36,210 nt of DNA from Gammaproteobacteria bacterium (GTDB lineage: Bacteria > Pseudomonadota > Gammaproteobacteria > Ga0077554 > Ga007554). Positions 1 to 8,473 of this stretch are shown one piece after another. Where the stretch lies: assembly GCA_016191235.1 (NCBI GenBank), contig JACPOZ010000031.1, positions 1 through 36,210 of the forward strand, written 5' to 3'. A program made the position numbers and the translations under genes. Positions within the stretch are counted from its first letter, which is position 1; every line of letters starts with the position of its first letter. The notes beneath the pieces are model-generated. The model was not told the DNA's origin. It did no database searches and saw nothing but the letters and a program-made list of their open reading frames with translations.

Positions 1-107
1 CCTCCTGTCTCTCGCTGATGGTTGTTTCGCAACTCCATCTTCTCAGAGATTGGGCGGGATGCCCTGCTTTTATGACTATTATCGCGCTTACGCCCGCAAA
101 ATCTGGC

Positions 108-377
108 TCAATTTACCCACAGATTTTGCTGAGGAGCCATTTTTATAGGGTTTGCTTCTTCTGCGCAAGACAGACATGACGGCATAGTTTTTCCATGAGA
201 ATCGATGGCGGTAATTTCCGTACCCTTTTTCAATAAAATCACCACCTCGGTATCGTTGGGTATCATGACTGTGTCGCCTTCGTTGGAGTAAAAGACTCCT
301 CCAGCGTTTGCCTGTGTTGACAGAAATAATGAAAAACAGAGTGAGGCGAGTAGTAAAGCCGTCTTTTTGAAAAACAT
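108..377 (-). CDS. Small exported protein of unknown function
   Basis: This 89-residue product begins with a clear Sec signal peptide: a basic start (MFFKK), a hydrophobic core, and a probable cleavage after TQANA at about residue 25. The mature part is only about 64 residues and holds one CLSC pair near its end. I do not recognise the family. An upstream in-frame extension exists, but the start at 377 is preceded by AAAGGAG at good spacing and leads straight into the signal peptide, so it is preferred. It is the last gene of a minus-strand run after the cyclase, the FecR/TPR/barrel gene and the Cys-rich gene, with about 100 bases to the previous gene. I infer a periplasmic or surface accessory of that locus. 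No clear terminator is visible in the 107 bases downstream. Confidence 0.7.
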   Translation of the reverse strand: MFFKKTALLLASLCFSLFLSTQANAGGVFYSNEGDTVMIPNDTEVVILLKKGTEITAIDSHGKTMPSCLSCAEEANPIKMAPQQNLWVN

Positions 378-477
378 GGTTGATTCTCCTTTGTTGTTGC
401 AGATAAGAACATTGGAATGAGCGGGTTTTTGATAAACCATAAACCCTAACGAAATAAAATGAAGAATGGGTAAACCG

Positions 478-1002
478 TTACCAGCACTCTTCGAATTTTT
501 TTCCATTTGCAATCCACACATAACACTCTCGCAGTTCGTCGCCACCGGTACGCACCAAACCTGAAGGGGCTGCAATGGACTGCATCCCAACTTTCTGCAA
601 GCCGGAACATCCCTCGCCTTTGCAACCTTCGGATGGTATCCCTTGTGTATTCATTGCGGACCCTTTACGGATGGTTTTTAACAGTACGGGACTATCGATG
701 GTGCGCACTGTCACATGCTTCAAACCGATACATTTGTCATCGCATTCTATAAAGTGCCCGCCTTTGGTGTTAAACACGACAAAATTACCGTCTTTGTCGA
801 GTGTGATCAGCATTTTGATGTTTTTTGACTCCAGTGTATCGGTCAACTTTTGATCAACAGGAAGAGATGATGCGGTGTCGCCACCGGGTTTTCCACCGCC
901 GCCTCGGATGTTGTCAACCGCAGCGCAGGCGGAGGACAAGGCGGCCGAGAGAATCAGGACGAACAGTTTTTGTGAGGACATTCCGGGCTTGTGGTGTTTC
1001 AT
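478..1002 (-). CDS. Exported cysteine-pair protein of unknown function
   Basis: The 174-residue product has an N-terminal signal sequence ending near SSACA. Cleavage could be by signal peptidase I (A-C-A) or, less well matched, at a lipobox cysteine. A Gly-rich linker follows. The mature part carries spaced cysteine pairs (ECDDKC, GCKGEGC and two Cys near the C-terminus), which suggests disulfides in the periplasm. An ATG five codons upstream is possible, but AAAGGAG lies between the two ATGs at the right distance for the start at 1002. The gene begins 34 bases after the FecR/TPR/barrel gene and is probably co-transcribed with it. I do not recognise a family; a role as a partner of the FecR-barrel protein is inferred from position only. 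Confidence 0.7.
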   Translation of the reverse strand: MKHHKPGMSSQKLFVLILSAALSSACAAVDNIRGGGGKPGGDTASSLPVDQKLTDTLESKNIKMLITLDKDGNFVVFNTKGGHFIECDDKCIGLKHVTVRTIDSPVLLKTIRKGSAMNTQGIPSEGCKGEGCSGLQKVGMQSIAAPSGLVRTGGDELRECYVWIANGKKFEECW

Positions 1003-1036
1003 GATGGCTCCTTTCATTGATGGGATGGGTCAAACG

Positions 1037-4000
1037 TCATAAGGCAAAGGTGAACCGGGCATAGATAGCCCGCACGGGTTGAAACAGAGGGTTTCTTGGT
1101 TCGGATGTCTGAAAGTTGACGTCCTGATACTTGAATTGTTTGTCCAGCAGGTTTTTTGCGTCCAGGCTGATGATGCCCAAGCGTTTGGGGAGCCGGTAGC
1201 CCACGCTGGCGTCCACGATCCAAAACGTGCTTTTGTCGCTGCTGGTGGCTCCCGATTGCAAGGGTAGCTCGATTTTCTGGGAAATGTGGCTTGCCCCGGC
1301 CCGGAGAAAAAACCCCGACGGGTGGAAATAGGCGATGTTGAGGGGGATGCGCCGGGTGTCAAGTTGCAATGGATCATTGCTTGATAGAGTGGATCGGGCT
1401 TCTCTGCCGAAGTTATTGATATGATATTCCGCATTTATTGTTGTATTCCGGCTCAGAACCCAGGACAAATAGGCGCGTTGCATTTGCTCATTCAGATTTT
1501 CCAGTAATGGAGAACCGGAACTGCTTATGGGTGCGTTGAGTTTTCGTGTGGAAAACTCCATACCCGCGAAAATATTTTCTGAAAAACGTTGATCCATGCC
1601 GATGCCGTAGCGTCTGGATTGTGCGCCGTCGATGTCGTCGAAGAATTGATTGAAGCCGGCAAGCTGGGTGGGTTCGATGGTTTGATTGGAGGCCAGCGGT
1701 CGTTTCACTGCTTTGAAGGCGGCCAGTCTCAGGGTGGTGTCTGGGGTGATGCTCCATGTCATACCGAATTTCGGGTTTAGTTGGCTGCGTTCGATAGCGT
1801 CGTCCCTAAAATCGTCATAGCTCGCACCCAGCGTCCAGAGCAGTTGTGGTGTGGAACGGATTGCCGTATAGACATAGGCATTGTCGTGGCGTATGTCGGT
1901 GGTGGTGCTGCTTGTACAGGGCGCGAATCTGGCCGGGCATGTCGTGCGGAACCTGGTATTGGTGTAGTCTCGTATTTGGTCGTCGGCGCGATCGCCGCTG
2001 TATTTGCTGGCGCCGGTGACCAAGCTGTATTGCGTGAGATCAAGTAGGTATTGGGCTTCGGCAGTGTAACCCGACACCTCAGAGGGTGATCGAACATGTA
2101 GGCCGCTCGGAGAGAGTAGGTTCAGGTTTTCCTGACGGTTGCTGTGTATGACAGAGGTAATCACGGCGGAATTAGGGCTGGGCGAGTAACGGAAACCCAG
2201 CCGCCCGGTGCGGGCGTCCAGGCTCCGCCTGTCCGTCGCCGAAAAATTGGTAGGATCAAAACGCAACGTGATGTCGCCGCTTTCGGTTTCCCTGGATTTG
2301 TATTCGAATTGCACGCTGGCCTTGGGTGACAGGTTGGCCTGGATGAATGCGTTGTACATGTTATGGCGCAGGTCGTTGTTGGCGCGGAAGCCATTAGTGT
2401 CGTAAGAGAACTGGCCCAGACTGTAGGACACGTTTTTGAACAGGCCGGAATGCACCAACTCGTTACCCCAGGTGTTATTGGAGCCTCCCATGCCGGAGAC
2501 CTGCAGGCGAAATTGATTACGTTGGAACAAGGGATTGAATTCGTTGGCTGACGGGCTGGCAGGCCCGGCGCCGCTCAGCATGTTCAGTGCCGTTTCTGAT
2601 TGCTGTGGCTGCACCGGATTGATGTTGATGGGTTGCAGCAGTTGCGCCTGCAGCAGTTCGCTGGCGCGTGCGATTTCGTGGCGTGGCTGGGTGGCGTAGG
2701 CGTCTGAGAGAAAACGGTGTGCGGAGTGGTTCGCCGGATCGGTGTTCAGCGATTTCCAGCCCTCTCTCAGTGCAAGTTGCTGAAATCCAATGTCGTCGTA
2801 TATCCGCGCCTGACTGGCGCTGCGTGCGGCCTGATCCTGTTCGAGCAGCAGCCGCGACCTGTAAACCGCACGGTTGTCGTTCAGGTCGATGGATTTATCC
2901 AGGTTTTGCAGGGCTTCGACGGGCCGGTTGGTACTCTGTTTGAGTATTGCATCATAGAACCACGGTGTAGGGTCGTTGGGGTCCAGCGCCTTGGCGATGT
3001 CGAATTGCGTGGCGGCGAGGGTGCTGCGTTTTTCTTCGTAGTAGGCCTTGCCCATGTAACTGCGCACCAGGGCGTTGTTGGGGTCGAGGCCTGTGGCGAT
3101 TTCGATTTCTTCGCGGCCGGCGGCGAGTTCGCCGTCGCGGATTTTGGCGAGGCCCAGGCCGAGACGGGGGAGGGGGTCGGAGGCGTCGAGGGCGATGGCG
3201 CGTTCGAATGACTGGCGTGCGGCGCGGGTGTCGATCTGGACGAGGCGGGCGTAGCCGAGTACGGTTTGGCTGCGTGCCAGATCCGGGTTGAGCGTTGCGG
3301 CCTTGCCGGCTGCGGCCAGCGCGCCGTCGAGGTCGGCCAGCGACAGCCTCAGTTCGGCGAGGCGTGCCCAGGCCAGGGCGTTGCCGGGGTCTTTATCCAC
3401 GGCCTGTTGTGTGGCATCAAGCGCGGCCGGGAGGTTGAAGCCGGCCTGTTCGGCGTAGGAAAGCGCAATCCACGAGGAAGCCGCCTGTGGCGATAATGCG
3501 ACGGCGCGCTTTGCCTGTTCGAGCGCTTCGCCATTCCTGTTTTGCGTGATGGCGATGACGGCCAGCTGGGCGAGGGCGGCTCCATTGTTGGGGTCGAGGC
3601 CGAGCGCAGTCTGGAGGTCGGCGTTGGCTTCGTCGCTACGTCCGGCGTCGAGCAGCAATGCGGCGCGGTAGGTGAAGAAGGATGGATTGCCTTGTGCGTC
3701 TTGCGGGGTTTGGGCGACGATTCCCAGCGCGTCGGAGAGTTTGCCAGACTGATATGCGGCGATGGACTGGCGCACGCGGCCTTGCCAGGATGTTTCGCCG
3801 CCCTCACGGAAATCTTCGCTGCGATAGCTGAGCACAGGGGGGTAATAAAGCGCCCACTGCACGGCATCGCGCGGGTGAACCAGAATGCGTGATGCCGGCG
3901 GTTGGCCGGGGCTGGCGCTGGCCGATTCGCCGCTTTTCAGTACTAGCTGTCCCTGCGGGTTGGTGGCGCTGACATGGCCTTCGAACACCGAGACGGTGGC

Positions 4001-4453
4001 TTCGTTCTCCGCAGTGGTTACCAGGAATTCCGTGCCGTCCACGACGGCGTTGACGAAAGGTGTATCTATCTGGAATTTTTTCGGGGTGCGGGTAATAACG
4101 TTGACCGCGCCATTGAGCAATTCCAGCCAAAACGGTTTGTCGGCTTGGGGTGCGGGGAAAGTGAGCGTTGATTTCTGGCTGAGCCGCAGCACCGTTTGGT
4201 TGTTCAGTAGCAGCGCGGCACGGCTGTGTGCCTGTGTGCGGAGCATGTTGCCGGGGCAAAAAACCTGGTTTGGCTTGACGGGTTGCCACGCCGCTTCCAT
4301 GTGCGCGCGGGCCTCCACTGCGCCTTCCGTTGAGACGATTTTTGCCACCCAGTTTGCGCATTCATTTGATGCCGCCGCGCCATCGCTGGGCGCAATTATC
4401 AGCATGCCTGTGAATAACGTTAGGTATACGAGCTGGTTCCCTGAACAACGCAT
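1037..4453 (-). CDS. FecR-domain, TPR and outer-membrane beta-barrel fusion protein
   Basis: A protein of 1138 residues with a signal peptide (cleavage near DGAAA). An N-terminal FecR-type domain covers about residues 60-180, including the TPFVNAVVDGTEFLV stretch typical of FecR. A long TPR array covers about 215-600 (repeats such as DPNNGAALAQLAVIA and DPSDPLPRLGLGLAK-like units). From about 635 to the end, alternating aromatic and polar strands resemble the barrel of TonB-dependent receptors and finish in a C-terminal aromatic-rich strand (ARFTFAL). No plug domain is seen. I chose the ATG at 4453, with GGAAAG just upstream; a GTG at 4468 is an alternative. It lies 91 bases after the CHASE2 cyclase gene on the same strand. 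Classical FecR is an inner-membrane sigma-regulator; here the domain is exported, so the role must differ. I infer a surface sensor or export/adhesion scaffold. Confidence 0.85.
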   Translation of the reverse strand: MRCSGNQLVYLTLFTGMLIIAPSDGAAASNECANWVAKIVSTEGAVEARAHMEAAWQPVKPNQVFCPGNMLRTQAHSRAALLLNNQTVLRLSQKSTLTFPAPQADKPFWLELLNGAVNVITRTPKKFQIDTPFVNAVVDGTEFLVTTAENEATVSVFEGHVSATNPQGQLVLKSGESASASPGQPPASRILVHPRDAVQWALYYPPVLSYRSEDFREGGETSWQGRVRQSIAAYQSGKLSDALGIVAQTPQDAQGNPSFFTYRAALLLDAGRSDEANADLQTALGLDPNNGAALAQLAVIAITQNRNGEALEQAKRAVALSPQAASSWIALSYAEQAGFNLPAALDATQQAVDKDPGNALAWARLAELRLSLADLDGALAAAGKAATLNPDLARSQTVLGYARLVQIDTRAARQSFERAIALDASDPLPRLGLGLAKIRDGELAAGREEIEIATGLDPNNALVRSYMGKAYYEEKRSTLAATQFDIAKALDPNDPTPWFYDAILKQSTNRPVEALQNLDKSIDLNDNRAVYRSRLLLEQDQAARSASQARIYDDIGFQQLALREGWKSLNTDPANHSAHRFLSDAYATQPRHEIARASELLQAQLLQPININPVQPQQSETALNMLSGAGPASPSANEFNPLFQRNQFRLQVSGMGGSNNTWGNELVHSGLFKNVSYSLGQFSYDTNGFRANNDLRHNMYNAFIQANLSPKASVQFEYKSRETESGDITLRFDPTNFSATDRRSLDARTGRLGFRYSPSPNSAVITSVIHSNRQENLNLLSPSGLHVRSPSEVSGYTAEAQYLLDLTQYSLVTGASKYSGDRADDQIRDYTNTRFRTTCPARFAPCTSSTTTDIRHDNAYVYTAIRSTPQLLWTLGASYDDFRDDAIERSQLNPKFGMTWSITPDTTLRLAAFKAVKRPLASNQTIEPTQLAGFNQFFDDIDGAQSRRYGIGMDQRFSENIFAGMEFSTRKLNAPISSSGSPLLENLNEQMQRAYLSWVLSRNTTINAEYHINNFGREARSTLSSNDPLQLDTRRIPLNIAYFHPSGFFLRAGASHISQKIELPLQSGATSSDKSTFWIVDASVGYRLPKRLGIISLDAKNLLDKQFKYQDVNFQTSEPRNPLFQPVRAIYARFTFAL

Positions 4454-4544
4454 CTGCTTTCCAAGCACGAGGTTTATAGTTCTATTCGAATAACATCCTT
4501 ATTTCTTTAGACTGCAACAAAAAATGATTTTTTTCAATAGCCTT

Positions 4545-6767
4545 TCATTCATTTTTTTCTGTAGGAAATACACTATGCATTAAATCCGAGTGGCGGCGGT
4601 TTCGTTGGTGACCGCACAATTCCAGGTAAAATCGCGCGGGGCCGTCAAGGTCGTTGGCGCGAAGTATGGCTGAGAATTGATCTCCCGCCTCGCGCCAGCG
4701 CCGTTCCTGGAATGCGGCTAGCGCCTCTGCGAACTTGGCGCAATGTTGGTGCATGGTGGCGTCCGCCTGTTCGATATGGCAAATCAGTTCATGGACAATG
4801 ACGGATTTTGATTTTCCCGCCAGTGGAAAACTACCAAGTTCACGCGATAAAAAGCCCTCCAGATTATTTAATATATCGCTCGATACTAATATGCGAGTGC
4901 CGAGCTGTTTGTTTAGTGTTTGTATGCGTGTTGCGGTATTGACGATATCGCCCACCGCGCGGTATTCGAAGTGATCCACCGCGCCGACATTGCCCAGCAT
5001 GACCATGCCGCTGTGTAGGCCGATGCGTGTGGGAAGCGGCGTATGGTCTGATGTCAGGTTGAACTCGTCAACCGCCAGTGAAATATCCAGCGCTGCAAGA
5101 CATGCCTGATGCTTGAGATCATGGGTGGTGTTGGACGCCGTCCACAGGGCCAGCATCGAGTCGCCTACCACATCGGAAATGATTCCGCCGTGCTTGCGCA
5201 CAGGTGTAAATAACGCTTCATAATAAGCATTCATTAATTTTCTTAATGATTCGGGATCAAGTGTTTCTGAAATGGATGTGTATTTTTCCGCGTCGGTGCA
5301 TAGGCACACGCCATGCACCAATTTTGCGCTGCTTTTTATATCGTCCGCATCTTTTGATAATTCATCGACAACGGTGGCAGGCAGATAATAGCCGAAGGCT
5401 TTATGGATGCGGCGGCGCTCCTTGTTGGTGTCCACATACCACCATACTGCCGCGCCAAACAGAGCGAGTGGCGCTTGCAATAACAGCGGGATGACCAGCG
5501 GCAGCCATAGATTGGCGGTATTGAACTGATAAGCGGCGATGACGAAGTAGCTGGCGATAAGGGCGATGCCGGCGCCGAATGCGATAGTGATGGGCAAGAA
5601 CCGGCTGGTGATGCCGATCAGCAATCCCCATGCAATGATGATAAGAAAGTACAAGGGGGCGCTCGCGGGCAGGACAGGCTGGTCTTCCAGAAGATTGGCA
5701 AACGCTGTGGCGCCGATTTCTATGCCGCTGAGATCCAGTCCATTGGGCTGTGAAAATACGCTATAAAAACCATCTTTTTGCTCGGGCTGACGCTCTTCGG
5801 AAAATCCGACAAAAACTGCTTTGTCCTTGAAATTTTCCGAACCTGTTTTTTCTGAAAGCTGTAATCCCTGATGGTAAGGCAGGGTGGTGATGGTGCGAGG
5901 CGGTCCATAGAAGTTGAGATAAGGATAGGCCTCCCCAGCGTATAACTTTATAAGTGAGCGGATGAGGCGCGTTTCCTGATCATTTTTTCCATTCAGTGCC
6001 GCCAGCATTTTTTCTGCAATAGAGGGATCCTGGCTGAAAATGCCTCGAAGCGTTTGCATCACCTGTTGCAGGTTGTGGTTGTCGACGATCTGTCTGCTGT
6101 GTTCGGGCAGGGCGGCGGCGCGAGCGGGGTTGATCTGTGCCAGCACGCTGCGAAACCGATCATACGCCGGCAGCGCGAAGGCCTGGAATGTCACGGCAGG
6201 CAGCGTTGCGGCGTCTCCCGCACCTGCCTTGAAAGTCCAGAACCGGCTGACTTTTACAGGCACCTTGGGTAAAGGGAAGGGGGCGGTGGCCAGTGCGTTG
6301 CCGGTGAATAGCGGCAGGGAAGGCGCCACTTGCTCAATGGCGGCGTGCGTGGACGCATTACCTAGCGAAACCGAATCTTTCTTGAGCGCTTCAACCAGCA
6401 CCACGTTGCGCGCGTTGCCAATTGAGCGGGCGAGCGCTTGATCGTCATCGGCGCCGCGCGGCTCGTCAAACAGCATGTCAAAGGCTATGACGCGTGCGCC
6501 CTGGCGGTTCAGGTTGTCGATCAACCGCGCGTGATAGCTGCGCGGCCATTTGGCGGGTTTGTTGGGAAGACCGAAAAGATCCGAGGATTGCTTGTCGATG
6601 GTGATGACGATCACGTCGGCGGGCGGTGTTACCGCGCTGCGCAGTTTGAACAGCGTATCCAGGCCGAGGTTTTCTTCCAACATGGCGCCAAAAGGAGCAA
6701 GACCCGCCGCCAGTCCCAGCAGGCTGGTAAGCGCACCCAATATTAATGCCTTGGAAAGGCGGTTCAT
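4545..6767 (-). CDS. CHASE2-domain class III nucleotide cyclase
   Basis: A 740-residue membrane cyclase. A first membrane segment spans about residues 8-28. An extracytoplasmic CHASE2 domain (about 35-360, with FDMLFDEPRGADDDQAL) follows, then three membrane segments (about 371-445). The class III catalytic domain covers about 485-645. Visible catalytic residues are the metal-binding Asp492 (CTDAEKYT) and Asp536 (VVGDSM), and the transition-state Asn610 and Arg614 (VNTATR), so it should be active. The two substrate-specifying positions are Asp532 and Arg603, not the Lys/Asp of adenylate cyclases or the Glu/Cys of guanylate cyclases, so ATP versus GTP use is open. It is divergent from the Crp-family gene and upstream of the FecR/TPR/barrel gene. 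I infer that CHASE2 senses a periplasmic signal, perhaps through that protein. Confidence 0.9.
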   Translation of the reverse strand: MNRLSKALILGALTSLLGLAAGLAPFGAMLEENLGLDTLFKLRSAVTPPADVIVITIDKQSSDLFGLPNKPAKWPRSYHARLIDNLNRQGARVIAFDMLFDEPRGADDDQALARSIGNARNVVLVEALKKDSVSLGNASTHAAIEQVAPSLPLFTGNALATAPFPLPKVPVKVSRFWTFKAGAGDAATLPAVTFQAFALPAYDRFRSVLAQINPARAAALPEHSRQIVDNHNLQQVMQTLRGIFSQDPSIAEKMLAALNGKNDQETRLIRSLIKLYAGEAYPYLNFYGPPRTITTLPYHQGLQLSEKTGSENFKDKAVFVGFSEERQPEQKDGFYSVFSQPNGLDLSGIEIGATAFANLLEDQPVLPASAPLYFLIIIAWGLLIGITSRFLPITIAFGAGIALIASYFVIAAYQFNTANLWLPLVIPLLLQAPLALFGAAVWWYVDTNKERRRIHKAFGYYLPATVVDELSKDADDIKSSAKLVHGVCLCTDAEKYTSISETLDPESLRKLMNAYYEALFTPVRKHGGIISDVVGDSMLALWTASNTTHDLKHQACLAALDISLAVDEFNLTSDHTPLPTRIGLHSGMVMLGNVGAVDHFEYRAVGDIVNTATRIQTLNKQLGTRILVSSDILNNLEGFLSRELGSFPLAGKSKSVIVHELICHIEQADATMHQHCAKFAEALAAFQERRWREAGDQFSAILRANDLDGPARFYLELCGHQRNRRHSDLMHSVFPTEKNE

Positions 6768-6853
6768 CCTTGTGTCCTGTCAACGGAGTATAAATAAAAG
6801 CCTTATAGGATTAATATAGAGCATTGCGATTAATTCCCCTAGTGGTGGGTATC
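6768..6853. promoter_or_regulatory. Divergent promoter region between cyclase and Crp-family genes
   Basis: This 86-base AT-rich gap separates the starts of two divergent genes and must hold promoters for both. TATAAAT and TTAATATAGA stretches could serve as -10 elements, but no clear -35 partner stands out. I looked for a Crp-type TGTGA-N6-TCACA palindrome and found none. Autoregulation by the Crp-like protein is therefore only a guess from the gene arrangement. Confidence 0.4.
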
Positions 6854-7498
6854 ATGCTGACAAATGTTCCGCTTTTTTCGGCCTTGCGCGAGGACGAGCT
6901 GCAATCGCTGCTGGCGCATGCTGCAAAGAAGGTTGTCCCCAAGAACACCATCGTGATCAGCGAGGGGGATCGAACCGATTCTCTGTATGTGATCCTCTCG
7001 GGCAAGGTCAAGGTGTTTCTGCAGGATGAAGAAGGCAAGGAAATCATTCTTAATTCTCAGGGGGCGGGCGAGTATTTTGGCGAGATGGCGTTGATTGATG
7101 AAGAGCCGCGCTCGGCTTCGGTGATGACCACGGAAATGTCGATTTTTCTGGTGATTTCGAAGGGCGACTTCCGGCGGTGTCTGGCGGATCATCCTGATAT
7201 TGCGCTCAGCCTGATCAAGGGCCTGAGCCATAGGCTGCGCTTGCTGACCGAGAATGTCAGAAGCCTGGCGCTGATGGATGTCTATGGCCGGGTAGCCAAG
7301 GTATTGCTCAGCCTTGCCCAGCCTGCGGATGGCAAACTCATTATCAACGATGGTTTAACCCAGCAGGAAATCGCCAACAGAGTTGGCGCGTCGCGCGAGA
7401 TGGTGGGGCGCATCCTGCGCGATCTCACCACCGGGGGATATATCAATATCGAAGGCAAGACGATTACAATTCACGAAAAACTGCCGTCTGCATGGTAG
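6854..7498 (+). CDS. Crp/Fnr-family transcription regulator
   Basis: A 214-residue regulator. The cyclic-nucleotide-binding beta-roll (about 1-120) has a phosphate-binding cassette FGEMALIDEEPRSASV at about 75-90; Glu77, Arg86 and Ser87 match residues that hold cyclic nucleotides in Crp. A dimer helix covers about 120-150, and a winged helix-turn-helix (about 160-205) contains LTQQEIANRVGASREMVGRI. There are no N-terminal cysteines, so it is not an Fnr-type iron-sulfur sensor. The frame is open from a TTG at 6824, but the ATG at 6854 gives the usual family start (NVPLFSAL), with GGTGGG upstream. Known family role: cNMP-dependent activation or repression. It stands head to head with the CHASE2 cyclase, which I infer may supply its ligand. 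Confidence 0.88.
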   Translation: MLTNVPLFSALREDELQSLLAHAAKKVVPKNTIVISEGDRTDSLYVILSGKVKVFLQDEEGKEIILNSQGAGEYFGEMALIDEEPRSASVMTTEMSIFLVISKGDFRRCLADHPDIALSLIKGLSHRLRLLTENVRSLALMDVYGRVAKVLLSLAQPADGKLIINDGLTQQEIANRVGASREMVGRILRDLTTGGYINIEGKTITIHEKLPSAW

Positions 7499-7554
7499 TC
7501 ACCTGATTGTCCTGATTTTACAAACTGCTCCGTGCTGGTTATCATCTTTGCCCC

Positions 7555-8469
7555 GTGACTGATACCCCATTTCCCACTCGCCGTTTTCTCTTTCCCCGCT
7601 ACTGGCCGCTCTGGATAGGCTTTGGCATTACCTGGTGTTTGGCCCGGATGCCATACGCCTGGTTGATGCGTGTGGGTCGTGTGCTGGGAAGATTGCTGCT
7701 GGCGCTGCCTGGGCATCGGCGGCATGTCGCCTCGGTTAATCTGGCACTGTGTTTCCCGGAGTTGACCGCTGCCCAGAGCCATGAGCTGCTGCGCAGACAC
7801 TTTGAGTCGCTGGGTATGGGTATGATGGAGATTGTGCTGTCCTGGTGGGCGCCGCCCGTGCGATTGCGTCCTCTGGCGTGTGTGGAAGGGGTGGAACATC
7901 TCGATATGGCGCTGAATGAGGGGCGGGGGGTGATCCTGCTCATGGCGCACTTTACCACCGTGGAAATTGCCACAACATTATTGGCTATGCGCGTGCCGTT
8001 GTATGCCACCTACCGCCCGCATAACAATGCGTTGTTTGAAGAAGTGATGCGCCGCGCACGCCAGAGGCACGCCCCGGTTATTGATCATGGCAACATCCGC
8101 GCCATGCTGCGCGCGCTCAAGAATAACAAGGCGGTGTGGTATTCCCCCGATCAGGATTATTCGGGTAACCACAGCGTCTTTGTGCCCTTCTTCGGTGTGC
8201 CGGCAGCGACCATGACAGCGACGGCGGAGCTGGCGCGTCTTGGCAACGCATCGGTGATCCCGGTCTTTCCCGAGCGCCTGCCGGGTGACAAGGGTTACCG
8301 GATTACCTTGCAGCCCGCATTGGAGAATTTCCCGAGCGGGGACGCCGAGAAGGATACCGCGCGCATCAACGCGCTTTTTGAGGCGCAGGTGCGCCGTATT
8401 CCTGAGCAGTATTTGTGGGTGCATCGCCGGTTCAAGTCGCGGCCGCCGGGCAGTAAGGGCGTCTATTGA
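7555..8469 (+). CDS. Lipid A biosynthesis acyltransferase (LpxL/LpxM family)
   Basis: A 304-residue inner-membrane acyltransferase that would add a secondary acyl chain to the lipid A precursor, using acyl-ACP. An N-terminal membrane anchor (about 18-34) is followed by the catalytic HX4E motif at His132-Glu137 (HFTTVE). Further family blocks are visible: YRPHNN, DQDYSGNHSVFVPFFG and the C-terminal PEQYLWVHRRFKSRPPG. Length matches E. coli LpxL (about 306). The start is a GTG at 7555, 56 bases after the Crp-family gene. Whether it acts as the LpxL (laurate) or LpxM (myristate) type cannot be told by eye. The LPS heptose genes lie just downstream, beyond a palindromic element, which fits a shared role in outer-membrane lipid synthesis. 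Confidence 0.9.
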   Translation: MTDTPFPTRRFLFPRYWPLWIGFGITWCLARMPYAWLMRVGRVLGRLLLALPGHRRHVASVNLALCFPELTAAQSHELLRRHFESLGMGMMEIVLSWWAPPVRLRPLACVEGVEHLDMALNEGRGVILLMAHFTTVEIATTLLAMRVPLYATYRPHNNALFEEVMRRARQRHAPVIDHGNIRAMLRALKNNKAVWYSPDQDYSGNHSVFVPFFGVPAATMTATAELARLGNASVIPVFPERLPGDKGYRITLQPALENFPSGDAEKDTARINALFEAQVRRIPEQYLWVHRRFKSRPPGSKGVY

Positions 8470-8473
8470 TGTG

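Noticed and set aside
1-107. Gene or terminator at the left edge
   Set aside because: No frame with a start, ribosome-binding site or domain, and no stem followed by a T-run, is visible.
6768-6853. Crp binding site in the divergent promoter
   Set aside because: No TGTGA-N6-TCACA palindrome or close variant was found, so no operator is called.
6854-7498. Fnr-type oxygen sensor
   Set aside because: The N-terminal cysteines needed for an iron-sulfur cluster are absent.
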